NCBI GenBank assembly: GCA_959347315.1
Contig: OY365809.1
Span: 124,001-188,000 of the forward strand
Source of the DNA: Bimastos eiseni
Taxonomy: Eukaryota; Annelida; Clitellata; Crassiclitellata; Lumbricidae
Length of the DNA stretch: 64,000 bases
Direction: 5' to 3'
The notes under the pieces are model-generated. The model searched no databases and was not told the origin of the DNA. It saw nothing but the letters and a program-made list of their open reading frames with translations. The position numbers and the translations under genes were made by a program. Every line of letters begins with the position of its first letter. The first letter of the stretch is position 1. Below are positions 46,595 to 58,174 of the stretch, piece by piece.

Positions 46595-47065
46595 AACATA
46601 GAAGAGGAGAATGAAGAGGAGAAGGAAGAGGTGAAGGAAGAAGAGAAGGATGAGGAGAAGGAAGAGGAAAAGGAAGAGGAGAAGGAAGATTAGAATGAGG
46701 GGTGGGGAAATGAGGATCAGCGTTAGTAGACAGAAAATGGAAGATGAGAATGAAGAGGAGAAGGAAGAGGTGAAGGAAGAAGTGAAGGATGAGGAGAAGA
46801 AAGAGGAAAAGGAAGAGGAGAAGGAAGAGGAGATGGAAGAGGAGAATGAAGAAGAGAAGGAGGAGGAGGAGGAGAAGGAAGAGGAGAAGGAAGAGGAGAA
46901 GGAAGAGAAGAAGGAAGAATAGAAGGAGGAGGAGGAGAAGGAGGAGGAGAAGGAAGAGGAGAATGAAGAGAAGAAGGAAGAGGAGAAGGAAGATTAGAAT
47001 GAGGAGGTGGGGAAATGAGGATCAGCGTTAGAAGACAGAAAAAGAAAAGAAAGAGAAAGAAGAAT
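46595..47065. repeat. Purine tract with a higher-order duplication
   Basis: GAGGAGAAGGAA repeats run for about 0.47 kb. A non-repetitive marker (AGATTAGAATGAGG then GATCAGCGTTAG) recurs at about 46686-46725 and 46990-47030. The purine block after the first marker copies the one before it, so whole segments were duplicated. Lysine/glutamate/arginine-rich frames are artefacts. Confidence 0.9.
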
Positions 47066-47242
47066 TAGCTGGATGAGAAATGACTCGATTGAGATGATGG
47101 AAAAGAAGGTTGATGGAAAAGGTCTTAGAAGAACGTCGATGGAAGAGGAGGCGAAATGGTTAACACTAGAAGATGGTTAAAATGAAAAAAGGAGAAGACA
47201 ATGAGATTGTAAATAAAGAGAAAGATGGAAGAAGGGGATAAC

Positions 47243-47308
47243 TATAACTAGTTCTTAAGAATTAGTTAAAGAAACAGTTATAACTATTTTTATCAAGTAG
47301 TTTTAAGA
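47243..47308 (+). repeat. Palindromic dispersed repeat, copy 1
   Basis: AACTAGTTCTTAAGAATTAGTT is almost self-complementary and is followed by CAGTTATAACTATTTTTATC and AAG(T/C)AGTTTTAAG. An almost identical copy is at 49600-49663. Confidence 0.85.
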
Positions 47309-48860
47309 GTCGATATGAAATGATTTGGTTAGGAGAAAGTTCCAAATTTAGCTTCGATTGATCGATTTAATTCGATGCTGAATTTCGTCTCTGTAAAGCA
47401 ATGCGTTAAAAGCTGTTTAAAATATACTCACTTGTCTATAAGTCGTTTAGTACTGCTTTATTCTTACAAAGGACTTCAATCATTCCATATTACATGCTGC
47501 AACTATACCTCAGTGATGTGTAAGAACCAAAGCTAGAGTTTATCTGTTGATTGCTACGAATCAATCTCTTTATTTCGTCGCCATCTTCGATTTTGTATCA
47601 GAATTTGCATAATATCATTGTAGCGATTTTCCTATTAAAACCCACATTTCTTATGTATTATTAACATTATAATATGCAATCAATGTTAATTAGTTTGAAT
47701 TAATTCAGAGTTAATTAATGCCAGCCTATAAATAATGTAAAGGCGCTATAAGATTAAATTAGAGTCCTTAGTAATAGTGTTGTTGGCAATTTGACATTCA
47801 GGAGGCAATGTTAAAAGGTCTGATTTTGGCCATCGGTCGTCTGCTGGGAACTGTACGGCGGAAATGCGTCATCCGGACTGCGTGAGTTTGCAATAAAATG
47901 TTCAGTGTGTCTGGTGCCTAGAAAAAAGTCAACACGTAATTCTCAACTTGCGAACTCTCAAGGAAGTTTTAGGAGTTCGGACAGTTATTTGACCCTGGTT
48001 CGTCTAGAACTGCTGAGGGCCGCGAATGGTTTAGTGGCGAACAGTACTGTGATCGTCGAGTAATGATGGAAGTATTCTCCGTGTGTAATCAGGAGTTATT
48101 TTCGTTCTTGAACTATCGGTCATGAGTGGTGGAATGCAGAAACTCTTTTCACGTTAATATAGTTGGACTGAGAGACTAATATCAGCATCTATAGTGTGTC
48201 TCTTCTGACATACTTGTCAACGGAATCGAGGCTACGCAAGTATCACAATAAGTCCGATTCATCATTCGGACGTGACGAGTGCGAGTGGAGGACGGCACAG
48301 AAGCATTTGAGGTGAAGAGGCTAGAGGCAACAATCATCCGAGAAGAAGCAATCGACAGAATTTATACAAAGAAAGAATCCAAATGAACACTACAAAAATC
48401 CACTGCAGATCTACTCCATTCCCGTGGGAGGTAGATATCTGACCTTAGAAGCGCTATTAGCTAATCTAGGCTGGCTAGGTAGTCATAAGTTAGATTAGTT
48501 CATAATCAATTTGTATCTTAGAATTCTATTTAAATACTTTGCTGATTTTGACTGTTTTTGCAATATAATTGACGATGGAAAGCTTGCAGTAGTTATTGAT
48601 TAATTAATACTCATTTGAACTCATGAATATGTATATGAAGAGGCGGAATGGCCAAACCAAGGCAGAGTAAGTTGAAATGTGTATATGCATCGTTACAGTC
48701 ATTCATATGCAAAATGGTCGCATTTTTTCATTCCAATGTTTCACGTTCTCATTGTTCGTCATATTGTTTACTACACAATCACGAAATGAGTAACAAGTAT
48801 AACTAAACAAACCAATATTGCACTTCTGAGCAAAAGATATCGGAAGAAGGGCAATATCAA
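47309..48860. other. No gene seen
   Basis: AT-rich sequence. The part at 47820-48450 is less AT-rich but has no extended open frame or recognisable RNA. Confidence 0.5.
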
Positions 48861-48865
48861 ATTTC

Positions 48866-48962
48866 AGTTGTATTGTATTTCAGTTGTATTGTATTTCAGT
48901 TGTATTTCAGTTGAATTTCAGTTGTGTTTCAGTTGTATTTTCTATTTAAGTTGTATTGTAGA
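48866..48962. repeat. Short tandem repeat, TTTCAGTTGTAT
   Basis: Seven or so units of (GTA)TTTCAGTTG with variable T/A filler. Confidence 0.85.
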
Positions 48963-49599
48963 GAAACAGAAACTTACCAGATATTTATAAACAAACATAT
49001 TTATTTATACATGGAGGGGAAATGGATAGACGGACAAACAGGCGGATAAGACCAGACAGACGATACAGACAGAAGCATGCAAAAGGAGACGCATTGACGA
49101 ACAGAAGGCGGAGGACGGGCGAACAACGAGCGGAAGAGTCAACGACGAGAAACTGCGCAGCGTCATCATTGGACGGCCGATGTGAAGCCATGCGCAGAGC
49201 GGACGATGAGGAACATAGATCACAATAAGAAGTGAGATAATGAATGAAAAGGAAATTAATAAAAATAACATGAAATAGGGATACAGAGATAAACGAGAAA
49301 GCAAGAGCTAATGGAATAAGATGACTAGAATAAGATGAATGGCTGCTCCTCCTCCTCCTCCTATGATCTGAGCAACTAATGATAACCATAGAATCCGCAC
49401 TGACTGATCACTTTGGTATTTAGAGGACTGACTTACAATGTCGGTGTACTGAGAATACGATGATGAAACGGAGAATACTTCAATCGGGACAACAACAAAT
49501 AATTCTGATCTTCAATGTTAGGCACTTTTGACTACTGTAGTTACTAACTAGTAGTTTAACTACTGTGTCTTTGTACTATTTATGTAGTAGCCTAGTAGA
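48963..49599. other. No gene supported
   Basis: Open frames on both strands (49022-49228 plus, 48985-49389 minus) are arginine- or serine-rich with no domain. GGACAAACAGGCGG and CTCCTCCTC short repeats are present. Confidence 0.45.
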
Positions 49600-49663
49600 T
49601 ATAACTAGTTCTTAAGAATTAGTTAAAGAACAGTTATAACTATTTTTATCAAGCAGTTTTAAG
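49600..49663 (+). repeat. Palindromic dispersed repeat, copy 2
   Basis: Matches 47243-47308 with one deletion in AAAGAAACAG and a T-to-C change in AAG(T/C)AG. Confidence 0.85.
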
Positions 49664-49782
49664 TTGACTACACTATTTCATATTAACCTGTGCTCAAAGT
49701 GTAAAAAATGAAGTGTCTGGACGCTAGTGTCAAAAAGTTAAGAACTAAATATTGCAAGGCAGATCACTTACATAAGTCGACG

Positions 49783-50140
49783 ACAAATAGTTCGCGCACT
49801 ATGGTCCACTGTATTGGTTAAAATAGGAGTTGGATTGATGATATTAATGATGCTGGAATAGAATTTGGATTGGTGAACTAATATCTTCCAAAACAAATGG
49901 TATTTAGATGAATATAATGCCTGCTGAAATTAAAATTGGATTATTGAAAAGAATATTTGCCTAAAGAGAAGTTGAAAAATTGATAAAAATAGTCTTTGCT
50001 GAAGCAGAAGCTGAATATACAGGTGTTATTGTTATCAATCCAACTTCTAGGCCTATTTGACCAAATACAATGGGTGAAAAATAAAATTTAGTTATAGCAT
50101 TCATTAGCTTTTTATCCATTAACCATTATTTTGTCGTCAA
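49783..50140 (+). mobile_element. MITE-like element, copy 2
   Basis: Same layout as 26806-27235: GACGACAAATAGTTCGCG outside, then an inner inverted pair (CACTGTATTGGTTAAAATAG then GAGTTGGATTGAT, against ATCAATCCAACTTCTAGGCC then AAATACAATGGG). Internal units read GCTGAAATTAAAATTGGATT. It is followed by the dispersed repeat also seen at 39.5 kb. Confidence 0.65.
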
Positions 50141-50350
50141 TTATTTGTTGGTATAATTTTTGCTGGAATTTTAAGCGTACATATAATTACTTTCTTTTGT
50201 GAAATTGTCGACAAGGGGCCAGCGGAGCCGGCAGCGTTTTAAAGTTGGGGTAGGCCTAATAAAGTTTCCAAACGCGCGAAGCGCCAAATATTGTTTCCTT
50301 CTCTATTTACAGAGAGTTGCGTCCCTTTGCACTTGCTCATTTTAGGCATC
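50114..50350 (+). repeat. Dispersed repeat shared with 39.47-39.72 kb
   Basis: Shared blocks in order: CCATTAACCAT, GTCAATTATTTGTTG, GAAATTGTCGACAAGGGG, CCAGCGGAGCCGGCAGCG, and TATTTACAGAGAG. Confidence 0.65.
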
Positions 50351-50639
50351 CTATTTCTTACTTTGATCACAGATTTATATATCGTATTTTATTTGCCACA
50401 CAGGATGCCAGAATAACAACAAAAGTACACATAGCACGTGTTTTACCGACTAAAACATATTTTCAATTTAACACAAGTAGCAACGCAAGTGGCAATTTGT
50501 GTACTACCAACAAGTTTATGCTGTGCAGTGTACACTATAAAATGACGTCATTTTATTTTGCGTCCATTGCATCAATAGTCCGTGTCAGTATTTTAGTCGT
50601 GTAATGTAATGTAAATCTTCGAAAATTTCTCAGCGCCCA
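50351..50639. other. No gene supported
   Basis: A 95-codon frame (50317-50604) has no motif. Confidence 0.4.
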
Positions 50640-51815
50640 CAAAAGCCACGTCAGGGAAACCAGCTTATTCACCGGCGCTATACCAGATCAATAGCCAATC
50701 CTCTCGTTTCTTTCCGGTGCCAGGTTGAAATCTGTGAAGTCAAGCCGAGGAGACATCTTGATGCTACGGTGGTAATCGGTGATGAGGGTGGTCAATAGTC
50801 ATGTGGTGGCGCAGGAGTAGAATCTGGATTGGACAACTTGATGAGTTCGTTCTTCAGTCGTGAATGGAAACTAGCAGAGGATAGTGAAAGCGATATTTGG
50901 AGGTGAAATGTGTGGATGAGCAAACTGACGGTGTGCTTTAGGGAATCCGTTCCAAAGTGTTGATGCAGCGTAGACTAAGGAGCTGTTGCTGAATTTTAGA
51001 GACGATGAGACTGGAGGTCGAGATAACGAAAGATATGGTGATGAGCGAGTTCATTCGGGCGGTTGGATTGTAATTAGTTGACGAATGTAAGAAGATAGAG
51101 AGGTTTTAAGTGCGTTCTAAGGGATAGATACAATTCTGTAGTGGATGCGTTGATGGACTTGAAGCCAATGAAGTGATTTGAGAACAGATTTGATATGAGG
51201 GTGTTTTGGGATTTTAGTGACTGCGCAGGGAAGATCGTTCTGAATTATTTGGAGGCGTTTTATTTTGAGAGAGATCAAGTCTATGAAAAGGATATTTGCA
51301 ATAGTCTAGTTTTGAATGAACAATTGATGTGGCTATTTTGCATGCAGTCTTGTAGTTGAGTATTGGTCGCAATCGATGAAGGTCACAGATGTGCAATGTG
51401 CAGATTGCAGTTGCGAGATAACTCGGTGATGTGGTCGGAAAAGACAAGACTGTTATCGAATATGACTCCAAGATTTCGGACAGAAGAAGAGTAATGCATG
51501 GGAGAAGTGTGACTTGTTTGAAAGATGTCGTAGGGTGGGTGAGTTTGTTCAATTGCTCGCGAAGGTCATTGATAAGGAATTCTGTTTTTGAAGGTTTTGG
51601 TCATCCAAGTTGATATCAAGACGATGGTGTTTTGTGTTTAATTTGTATGTGATTCCTAAGACATGAACGGTTGTGTAACCGTCAGCGTAGAGGTGATGAT
51701 CTATAAAAAACCGAGGTACTGATTTTGCTCAGTGAGGAGGTGTACAGAATGAATAACAGAGACCAGAAACAAAACCTTGAAGAAAGCCACAAAGGAGGCA
51801 GTGCGAACTAAAGAT
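50640..51815 (-). pseudogene. CR1/L2-like reverse transcriptase, degraded
   Basis: Reading from 51815 down on the minus strand: a decayed QGFVSGLCYSF (QG(S/D).LGP.LF motif B), then HHLYADGYTT where the catalytic YADD has become YADG, then LQKTEF-like and the well-kept LATAICTLHICDLHRLRPIL then IVHSKLDYCKY. After frame changes, SYIRQLITIQPP, LSRPPVSSSLKFSNSS and TLWNGFPKAH follow to about 50940. These are the palm, thumb and C-terminal landmarks of CR1/L2/Rex1-type LINEs in the correct order. The 5' part and endonuclease are missing, and several frameshifts are present. Confidence 0.85.
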
Positions 51816-51984
51816 GGTCAATATACACTGGCGAAAATATGTTATACTCGCCTTTTTGGCTGAGTTTGAGATGAAACTGCAGAACAATGGGAGCTTATCG
51901 GGGCTGACAGATGTACGAAAGTTGTGTACATGTGTACATGTTAAAGAGAGTTTTTTAAGAATAGGTATTCTTAGTTTTGTTGTT

Positions 51985-52170
51985 TCATTTCAATTTGTAG
52001 ACGTAATAAATAAAAAGATTCATTTTGAAAAAGAATTCTTTTGCGTGTGTGGACCCTAAATTATGAGACACAACATGTTGGATATGCCTTAATCGGTCTT
52101 TGATTCTCACTAGGGATTCATCAGCATAGATGGCATATAATTTGACCCTTGCATATTGTCTGCAGACCAT
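51985..52170 (-). pseudogene. Possible second LINE reverse transcriptase fragment
   Basis: The minus strand contains DESLVRIKDRLRHIQHVVSH. This resembles the segment that follows the YADD motif in CR1-like enzymes (L.RIE.CL..IQ.WM..N). It lies upstream of, and out of order with, the LINE at 50.6-51.8 kb, so it would be a separate fragment. Confidence 0.4.
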
Positions 52171-52299
52171 TTTATGTGATATATTTTCAGCTCCCCTCAG
52201 CTTTGATTGATGACTGATTTTAGCAACTGTATGCGAATCAGTTGACTTTGATTAGCTGTTAAATAAAAGATCTGCGCTCTCTCTATACGTGTAGGTCTG

Positions 52300-52399
52300 T
52301 ATGTATGCATGTATGTATGCCTGTCTGCCTATCTATCTATCTGTCTCTATGTCTGTCTCTCTGTCTCTCTCTGTTTGTCTCTGTCTGTCTTTCTTTCTT

Positions 52400-52446
<47 letters not shown>

Positions 52447-52453
52447 CTCTCTA
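52300..52453. repeat. CTGT, CTTT and CT simple repeats
   Basis: ATGTATGCCTGTCTG is followed by CTCTCTGT, CTTTCTTT and CTCTCT. Confidence 0.95.
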
Positions 52454-53848
52454 ATACAGCCAGTCGGATGTCAAACTTCGTAAGCGACATCCTTTCCCAA
52501 ATACATTTTATTGCGTGATTTTTTTGCATCGCTGTGCACGTCAGTCGAAATCCGATGTTTATTTGATAAATGCAAATCCGTGTTCTGCCCATTTATGCTT
52601 CTAGTGGGACAGACAGCTAATCCTTGGCTCTTATTATCACGACATGTAAACCCGCGTAATCTTCACACTCTGGTCTAGAAGCTGTTGCCCATTTATTCAA
52701 AACGATACAAAACCTAGCACGTTGTTATGCGGCCTTCTTGCCATTGCTTGCTTTTATCTTACAATTTTATCGTTGCAATAAGTCGAAGGCTATAAAATAA
52801 ATTCATTCGTGTGCCGAGTATGTAATGCAGTAATCACAATTCAACTCAAACACGTGAACCATTGATTGGTGCTGTCGTGGTCCACTGTAACAGTTGGCCA
52901 AGTGGACTCCCTTCACTGTTCCTATTAGACACAGTCTACTTCTATTGGCTTGCATGTAGATGACTTTGAGGTCTGCTGTATAGCGTGTCAATTGCTCCAA
53001 TACACTCATTCATCATCCTACAGAAAATGTCCAATCGTTCGATTTCTGGCCAGATGAGAACTCTCTAATTTGTTTGCTTATATTGCCGTATAATTTAAAA
53101 TATAATTAAAAGTTGTGACATTATTCGTCAACATTCACTTCTGTAGTTTTCATTCTGTTCATAACATTCGTAAACGTTCTAGCATTTTAATATAGGCATA
53201 ATATTTAAAACTCCAATACATTTTAAAATTTGTACCTATTCCTACCAAATACAAATTACTGTTTTCATTGCACGAAGATGTTACTGTATAAAAACGTGTG
53301 CTAGATGAAATCGTCGTACAAGAAGAACACGCGTCTGTTTATGCCTTTCTCATGTATTTCAGATTTTGTAAATTTCAATCATGAACCCAGTTTCAACAGT
53401 GCACAATGTAAATTTTTATGGTGATTTATTTATCCAATTTCGTTTCAAACTGTCAGTTATGCAATTTGCCTCTCCATTAAAATTTTAACGATCCTTCTAC
53501 TAGGTTTTTGTCTGAAGGCTACCGATCGCGATGTACCTCAACGCAATTCTTTGTTTCACTACATCCGTCGCTTGAATGCACACAAATTCACTTCTCATTA
53601 GCATCGCTTGGAGAGTTTTACGGTAATTACAAATGCTTCACGATTCACTGTCATAGCCGCCGCCGTAGATAATCCGAAAATATCAATGGATGACCTACTC
53701 ATAGCCTTTAGTACATCACCTGCCTCTCCACTAACCCCGCTGCTCAACCTACGTACCAAGAATAAATTATACTGCACTATGATAGATGTAGGCGCTACAT
53801 CAACGGGCATTTTCACTGCTCCTTTCGTGCATCCTGGCGGGCATTGGA
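52454..53848. other. No gene supported
   Basis: AT-rich sequence. The part at 53600-53840 has an open frame that looks protein-like (ITNASRFTVIAAAVDNPKIS) but runs directly into the minisatellite and has no recognisable domain or splice site. Confidence 0.45.
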
Positions 53849-54272
53849 GACAGAGAGACAGAGACAAACAGAGAGAGACAGACAGAGAGACAGAGACAAA
53901 CAGAGAGAGACAGACAGAGAGACAGAGACAAACAGAGAGAGACAGACAGAGAGACAGAGACAAACAGAGAGAGACAGACAGAGAGACAGAGACAAACAGA
54001 GAGAGACAGACAGAGAGACAGAGACAAACAGAGAGAGACAGACAGAGAGACAGAGACAAACAGAGAGAGACAGACAGAGAGACAGAGACAAACAGAGAGA
54101 GACAGACAGAGAGACAGAGACAAACAGAGAGAGACAGACAGAGAGACAGAGACAAACAGAGAGAGACAGACAGAGAGACAGAGACAAACAGAGAGAGACA
54201 GACAGAGAGACAGAGACAAACAGAGAGAGACAGACAGAGAGACAGAGACAAACAGAGAGAGACAGACAGGCA
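53849..54272. repeat. 30-bp minisatellite, about 14 near-identical copies
   Basis: The unit GAGACAGAGACAAACAGAGA then GAGACAGACA repeats with almost no variation. Because 30 is divisible by three, long frames stay open on both strands (for example TDRETETNRERQ); none is coding. Confidence 0.97.
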
Positions 54273-55222
54273 GACATACTTGGCTTCGAATAGACTCCAT
54301 GGATGATTCGGTTGCTTTGATTTCAATTACCCCGCAACGATGATGATAATTATAATACTCGCTTATTCAATTCAAACTGACAGACCTCACGATGATTACA
54401 TGAGATAAATAATAGGAAAACATGATGATCGGTTCAACCAGATTTGATTTTGTAACTGCATCTCTGCCTGTTTAAAGCGTTGAGCCATTGAAACGCTGAT
54501 CGTTTTACCATCATCACCCGATGAGCAAATCCTGTGGTGTGACAGTGGGTATCGAACCCGCGTCCGTCTGTTTCTTTCTGTGTCTTATCATTCAATCATC
54601 CATCACATGATCACCCGACCATTTACCTATCGCACGGAGCATGTGTCTACTGAGCAATATACAGAAATAGACAAGAATTAGTCTTGATAGTCAGTTGCGG
54701 CTGTGGCTGTCAGATCAGAGCATCAGTCATGTTCGATCGATCTATCGAACCTAGATATTGATTTATCGCCGCTGACTTCTTCTAGGCATCGGTCGATCAG
54801 TCGAGATAAACAGAACCTCATGAAGACATACACAAACAATGTCGTTCAGCTGATTCCTCTGTTCAACTACTGAGGCATCTGATGACGACAATCGGATAAG
54901 GAGTACGATTGTTAGTCCAAAGTTAACGACTTTTGATATAGAAGTGGTTGACGACGAGAGGAGAGGACCTGCTGCACGGCTTCAGATTCAACTGACCGCC
55001 GCAATAATGGACCTCCTTCAGAACCAGCTCTAATACGCTCATGCACTCAACTGAGAAACACGACGATGACATCCCAGCAGCAGCAGCAGCACAACAGTTG
55101 CGTTTCCATTTCGCTTCGATTCCAGAAGACATTCCAAAGCGGACACAACTGGAAGCGAGCTCTGTGGAGATGTCCAACCGGAGGGGGATTGCTTCCATAT
55201 TGCTTTCATCATAAATCTACAA
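54273..55222. other. No gene supported
   Basis: GTGGGTATCGAACCCGCGTC at about 54546 resembles the T arm of a tRNA on the minus strand but has no matching remainder. The part at 54960-55200 is balanced in composition and has a CAGCAGCAGCAGCAG run; no domain is seen. Confidence 0.45.
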
Positions 55223-55225
55223 TGG

Positions 55226-55873
55226 CACGCAACACATGAGAACATAGCAACACATGAGAACATAACAACACATGAGAACATAACAACACATGAGAACATA
55301 ACAACACATGAGAACATAACAACACATGAGAACATAACAACACATGAGAACATAACAACACATGAGAACATAACAACACATGAGAACATAACAACACATG
55401 AGAACATAACAACACATGAGAACATAACAACACATGAGAACATAACAACACATGAGAACATAACAACACATGAGAACATAACAACACATGAGAACATAAC
55501 AACACATGAGAACATAACAACACATGAGAACATAACAACACATGAGAACATAACAACACATGAGAACATAACAACACATGAGAACATAACAACACATGAG
55601 AACATAACAACACATGAGAACATAACAACACATGAGAACATAACAACACATGAGAACATAACAACACATGAGAACATAACAACACATGAGAACATAACAA
55701 CACATGAGAACATAACAACACATGAGAACATAACAACACATGAGAACATAACAACACATGAGAACATAACAACACATGAGAACATAACAACACATGAGAA
55801 CATAACAACACATGAGAACATAACAATACATGAGAACATAACCACACATGAGAACATAACAACACATGAGAAC
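55226..55873. repeat. 18-bp minisatellite, about 36 copies
   Basis: AACACATGAGAACATAAC repeats with essentially perfect identity. Variants occur only at the edges (ATAGC at the left; AATACATG and AACCACAC near the right). With an 18-bp unit all three minus frames stay open (VMFSCV, VLLCSH, LMCCYV strings). These are not proteins. Confidence 0.98.
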
Positions 55874-56084
55874 AATTATTTGCTTTCATGATGGGAACAT
55901 AATGGAAAGACATAAACCATGGCAAAGCGTAGCATAGCACAATATAGAAAAGTAGAGTTGTATAGCATATAATTATTATACGAGAGACCTTCATCGGGTG
56001 ACAGACCGTGCGATGACTCCAGTCTCTCGTTTGTAATTGAGAAACAGTTCTTGTTTGTAGACTTTCATCATTGACGGCCACCTA

Positions 56085-56255
56085 CTCTTCCTCCTCCTAC
56101 TTCTCCTCCTCTTCTTCCTCTCCTCCTCTTCCTCCTCCTCCTCCTCCTCTACATGCTATTCCTATTCTCTCTACTACTACCTCCTCTTCTCATTGACCTC
56201 TTCTAAATCCTCAACCTCCTTTTTCTTCTCAGTGGCGATACTTATCTTCTTTCGG
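56085..56255. repeat. CCT/CTT pyrimidine tract
   Basis: CTCCTCCTC, CTTCCTC and TACTACTAC units. Confidence 0.9.
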
Positions 56256-56262
56256 TTTCATA

Positions 56263-57406
56263 CACTCTCTGCTTGTATGCATTATCACCCTCTCTGCTTG
56301 TATGCATTATCACCCTCTCTGCTTGTATGCATTATCACCCTCTCTGCTTGTATGCATTATCGCCCTCTCTGCCTGTGTGGGTTATCACCCTCTCTGCTTG
56401 TATGCATTATCACCCTCTCTGCTTGTATGCATTATCACCCTCTCTGCTTGTATGCATTATCACCCTCTCTGCTTGTATGCATTATCACCCTCTCTGCTTG
56501 TATGCATTATCGCCCTCTCTGCCTGTGTGGGTTATCACCCTCTCTGCTTGTATGCATTATCACCCTCTCTGCTTGTATGCATTATCGCCCTCTCTGCCTG
56601 TGTGGGTTATCACCCTCTCTGCTTGTATGCATTATCACCCTCTCTGCTTGTATGCATTATCACCCTCTCTGCTTGTATGCATTATCGCCCTCTCTGCCTG
56701 TGTGGGTTATCACCCTCTCTGCTTGTATGCATTATCACCCTCTCTGCTTGTATGCATTATCACCCTCTCTGCTTGTATGCATTATCACTCTCTCTGCTTG
56801 TATGCATTATCGCCCTCTCTGCCTGTGTGGGTTATCACCCTCTCTGCTTGTATGCATTATCACCCTCTCTGCTTGTATGCATTATCACCCTCTCTGCTTG
56901 TATGCATTATCACCCTCTCTGCTTGTATGCATTATCACCCTCTCTGCTTGTATGCATTATCACCCTCTCTGCTTGTATGCATTATCGCCCTCTCTGCCTG
57001 TGTGGGTTATCACCCTCTCTGCTTGTATGCATTATCACCCTCTCTGCTTGTATGCATTATCACCCTCTCTGCTTGTATGCATTATCGCCCTCTCTGCTTG
57101 TATGCATTATCACCCTCTCTGCTTGTATGCATTATCACCCTCTCTGCTTGTATGCATTATCACCCTCTCTGCTTGTATGCATTATCACCCTCTCTGCTTG
57201 TATGCATTATCACCCTCTCTGCTTGTATGCATTATCGCCCTCTCTGCCTGTGTGGGTTATCACCCTCTCTGCTTGTATGCATTATCACCCTCTCTGCTTG
57301 TATGCATTATCGCCCTCTCTGCTTGTATGCATTATCGCCCTCTCTGCCTGTGTGGGTTATCACCCTCTCTGCTTGTATGCATTATCACCCTCTCTGCTTG
57401 TATGCA
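56263..57406. repeat. 25-bp minisatellite with higher-order variant order
   Basis: About 45 units of GCTTGTATGCATTATC then ACCCTCTCT. Two variants are interspersed: one with GCCCTCTCT, and one beginning GCCTGTGTGGGTTATC. The second always directly follows the first (eight cases). The 25-bp unit has no stop in any plus frame, so frames of about 400-477 codons open in all three; they are not genes. Confidence 0.98.
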
Positions 57407-57412
57407 GATTCG

Positions 57413-57600
57413 ACGGGTGCATCTGCTGGTGGAGGTGGTGGATGGGTGGTGGTGGATTGGTGGAGGTGGTAGTGGTGGATGGGTGGAGTTGGTGGATGGG
57501 TGGAGTTGGTGGATGGGTGGTGGTAGATGGGTGAAGGTGTTGGTGGTGGTGGATGGGTGGTGGTGGATGGGTAACGATCGTGGCGGAGGGGTGGTGGTGC
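57413..57600. repeat. GGTGGATGGGTGGTGG repeat
   Basis: Imperfect (GGTGGATGG)(GTGGAGTT)/(GTGGTGGT) units. Confidence 0.9.
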
Positions 57601-57711
57601 CCACCCTCATCGACAACGGTGGATGATGTTGCTTCTTGCCAGTCATTGGTTAAGTCACGTTCTGTCATTGATTGCGAAGGGAAAGAAACAGATAAAGCGA
57701 GGAAGACAGAC

Positions 57712-57869
57712 AGGAAGAGAGAGAGAGAGAGAGAGATAGACTGAGAGAGAGGGAGGGAGAGAGATACAGAGAAAGAGATACAGAGAGAGACATACAGAGA
57801 GAAAGACGAAGAAAGCGAAGAAAAAGAGGAAGACAGACAGGAAGAGAGAGAGAGAGACAGAGAGAGAGG

Positions 57870-57902
<33 letters not shown>

Positions 57903-57955
57903 AGTAAAGGAGAAGAAGGATGATGATGATGATGATGATAGAAACCGAAAAGTCA
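57712..57955. repeat. GA-rich purine tract
   Basis: GAGAGAGA, AGACAGACAGGAAGAGAG twice (about 57703 and 57832), ending in GATGATGATGAT. Confidence 0.92.
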
Positions 57956-58029
57956 ACACACGCCTCAAACCTTTATCTGCCACATATTGTTTGCCTACCA
58001 GCATATCTCTCTGCCAATCAGTCTGCTGT

Positions 58030-58112
58030 CTGTTTAACTATCAGCTTGTCTGTCTGCCTGCCTGTATGCCTGCCTGTCTGCCTGCCTGCCTGCTTGCCTG
58101 CCTGCCTGGTTG
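58030..58112. repeat. GCCT tetranucleotide repeat
   Basis: CTGCCTGCCTGTATGCCTGCC and similar units. Confidence 0.92.
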
Positions 58113-58174
58113 CTCCCCAGATAGGGGAGCCAAAGCAATATAGATGGTTGGGTCATTCAGTCTTTGTAATGGAA

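Noticed and set aside
46650..47031. Lysine/glutamate- and arginine-rich frames
   Set aside because: Low-complexity translation of a GAGGAGAAGG purine tract.
53598..54326. Open frames of 150-242 codons on both strands across the 30-bp minisatellite
   Set aside because: The period is divisible by three and lacks stops, so open frames are expected on both strands.
54540..54575. tRNA T-arm-like GTATCGAACCCGCG on the minus strand
   Set aside because: No acceptor, D or anticodon arm at the proper distance; possibly a SINE scrap or chance.
55039..56081. Minus-strand frames of 216-290 codons (VMFSCV, VLLCSH, LMCCYV repeats)
   Set aside because: These come from the homogeneous 18-bp satellite read in three frames; there is no non-repeat domain.
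56193..57626. Three overlapping plus-strand open frames of about 400-477 codons with SPSLLVCIITLSACMHYH-like repeats
   Set aside because: The 25-bp tandem unit has no stop codon in any plus frame, so all three frames open together. This is a repeat artefact, not a repeat protein.
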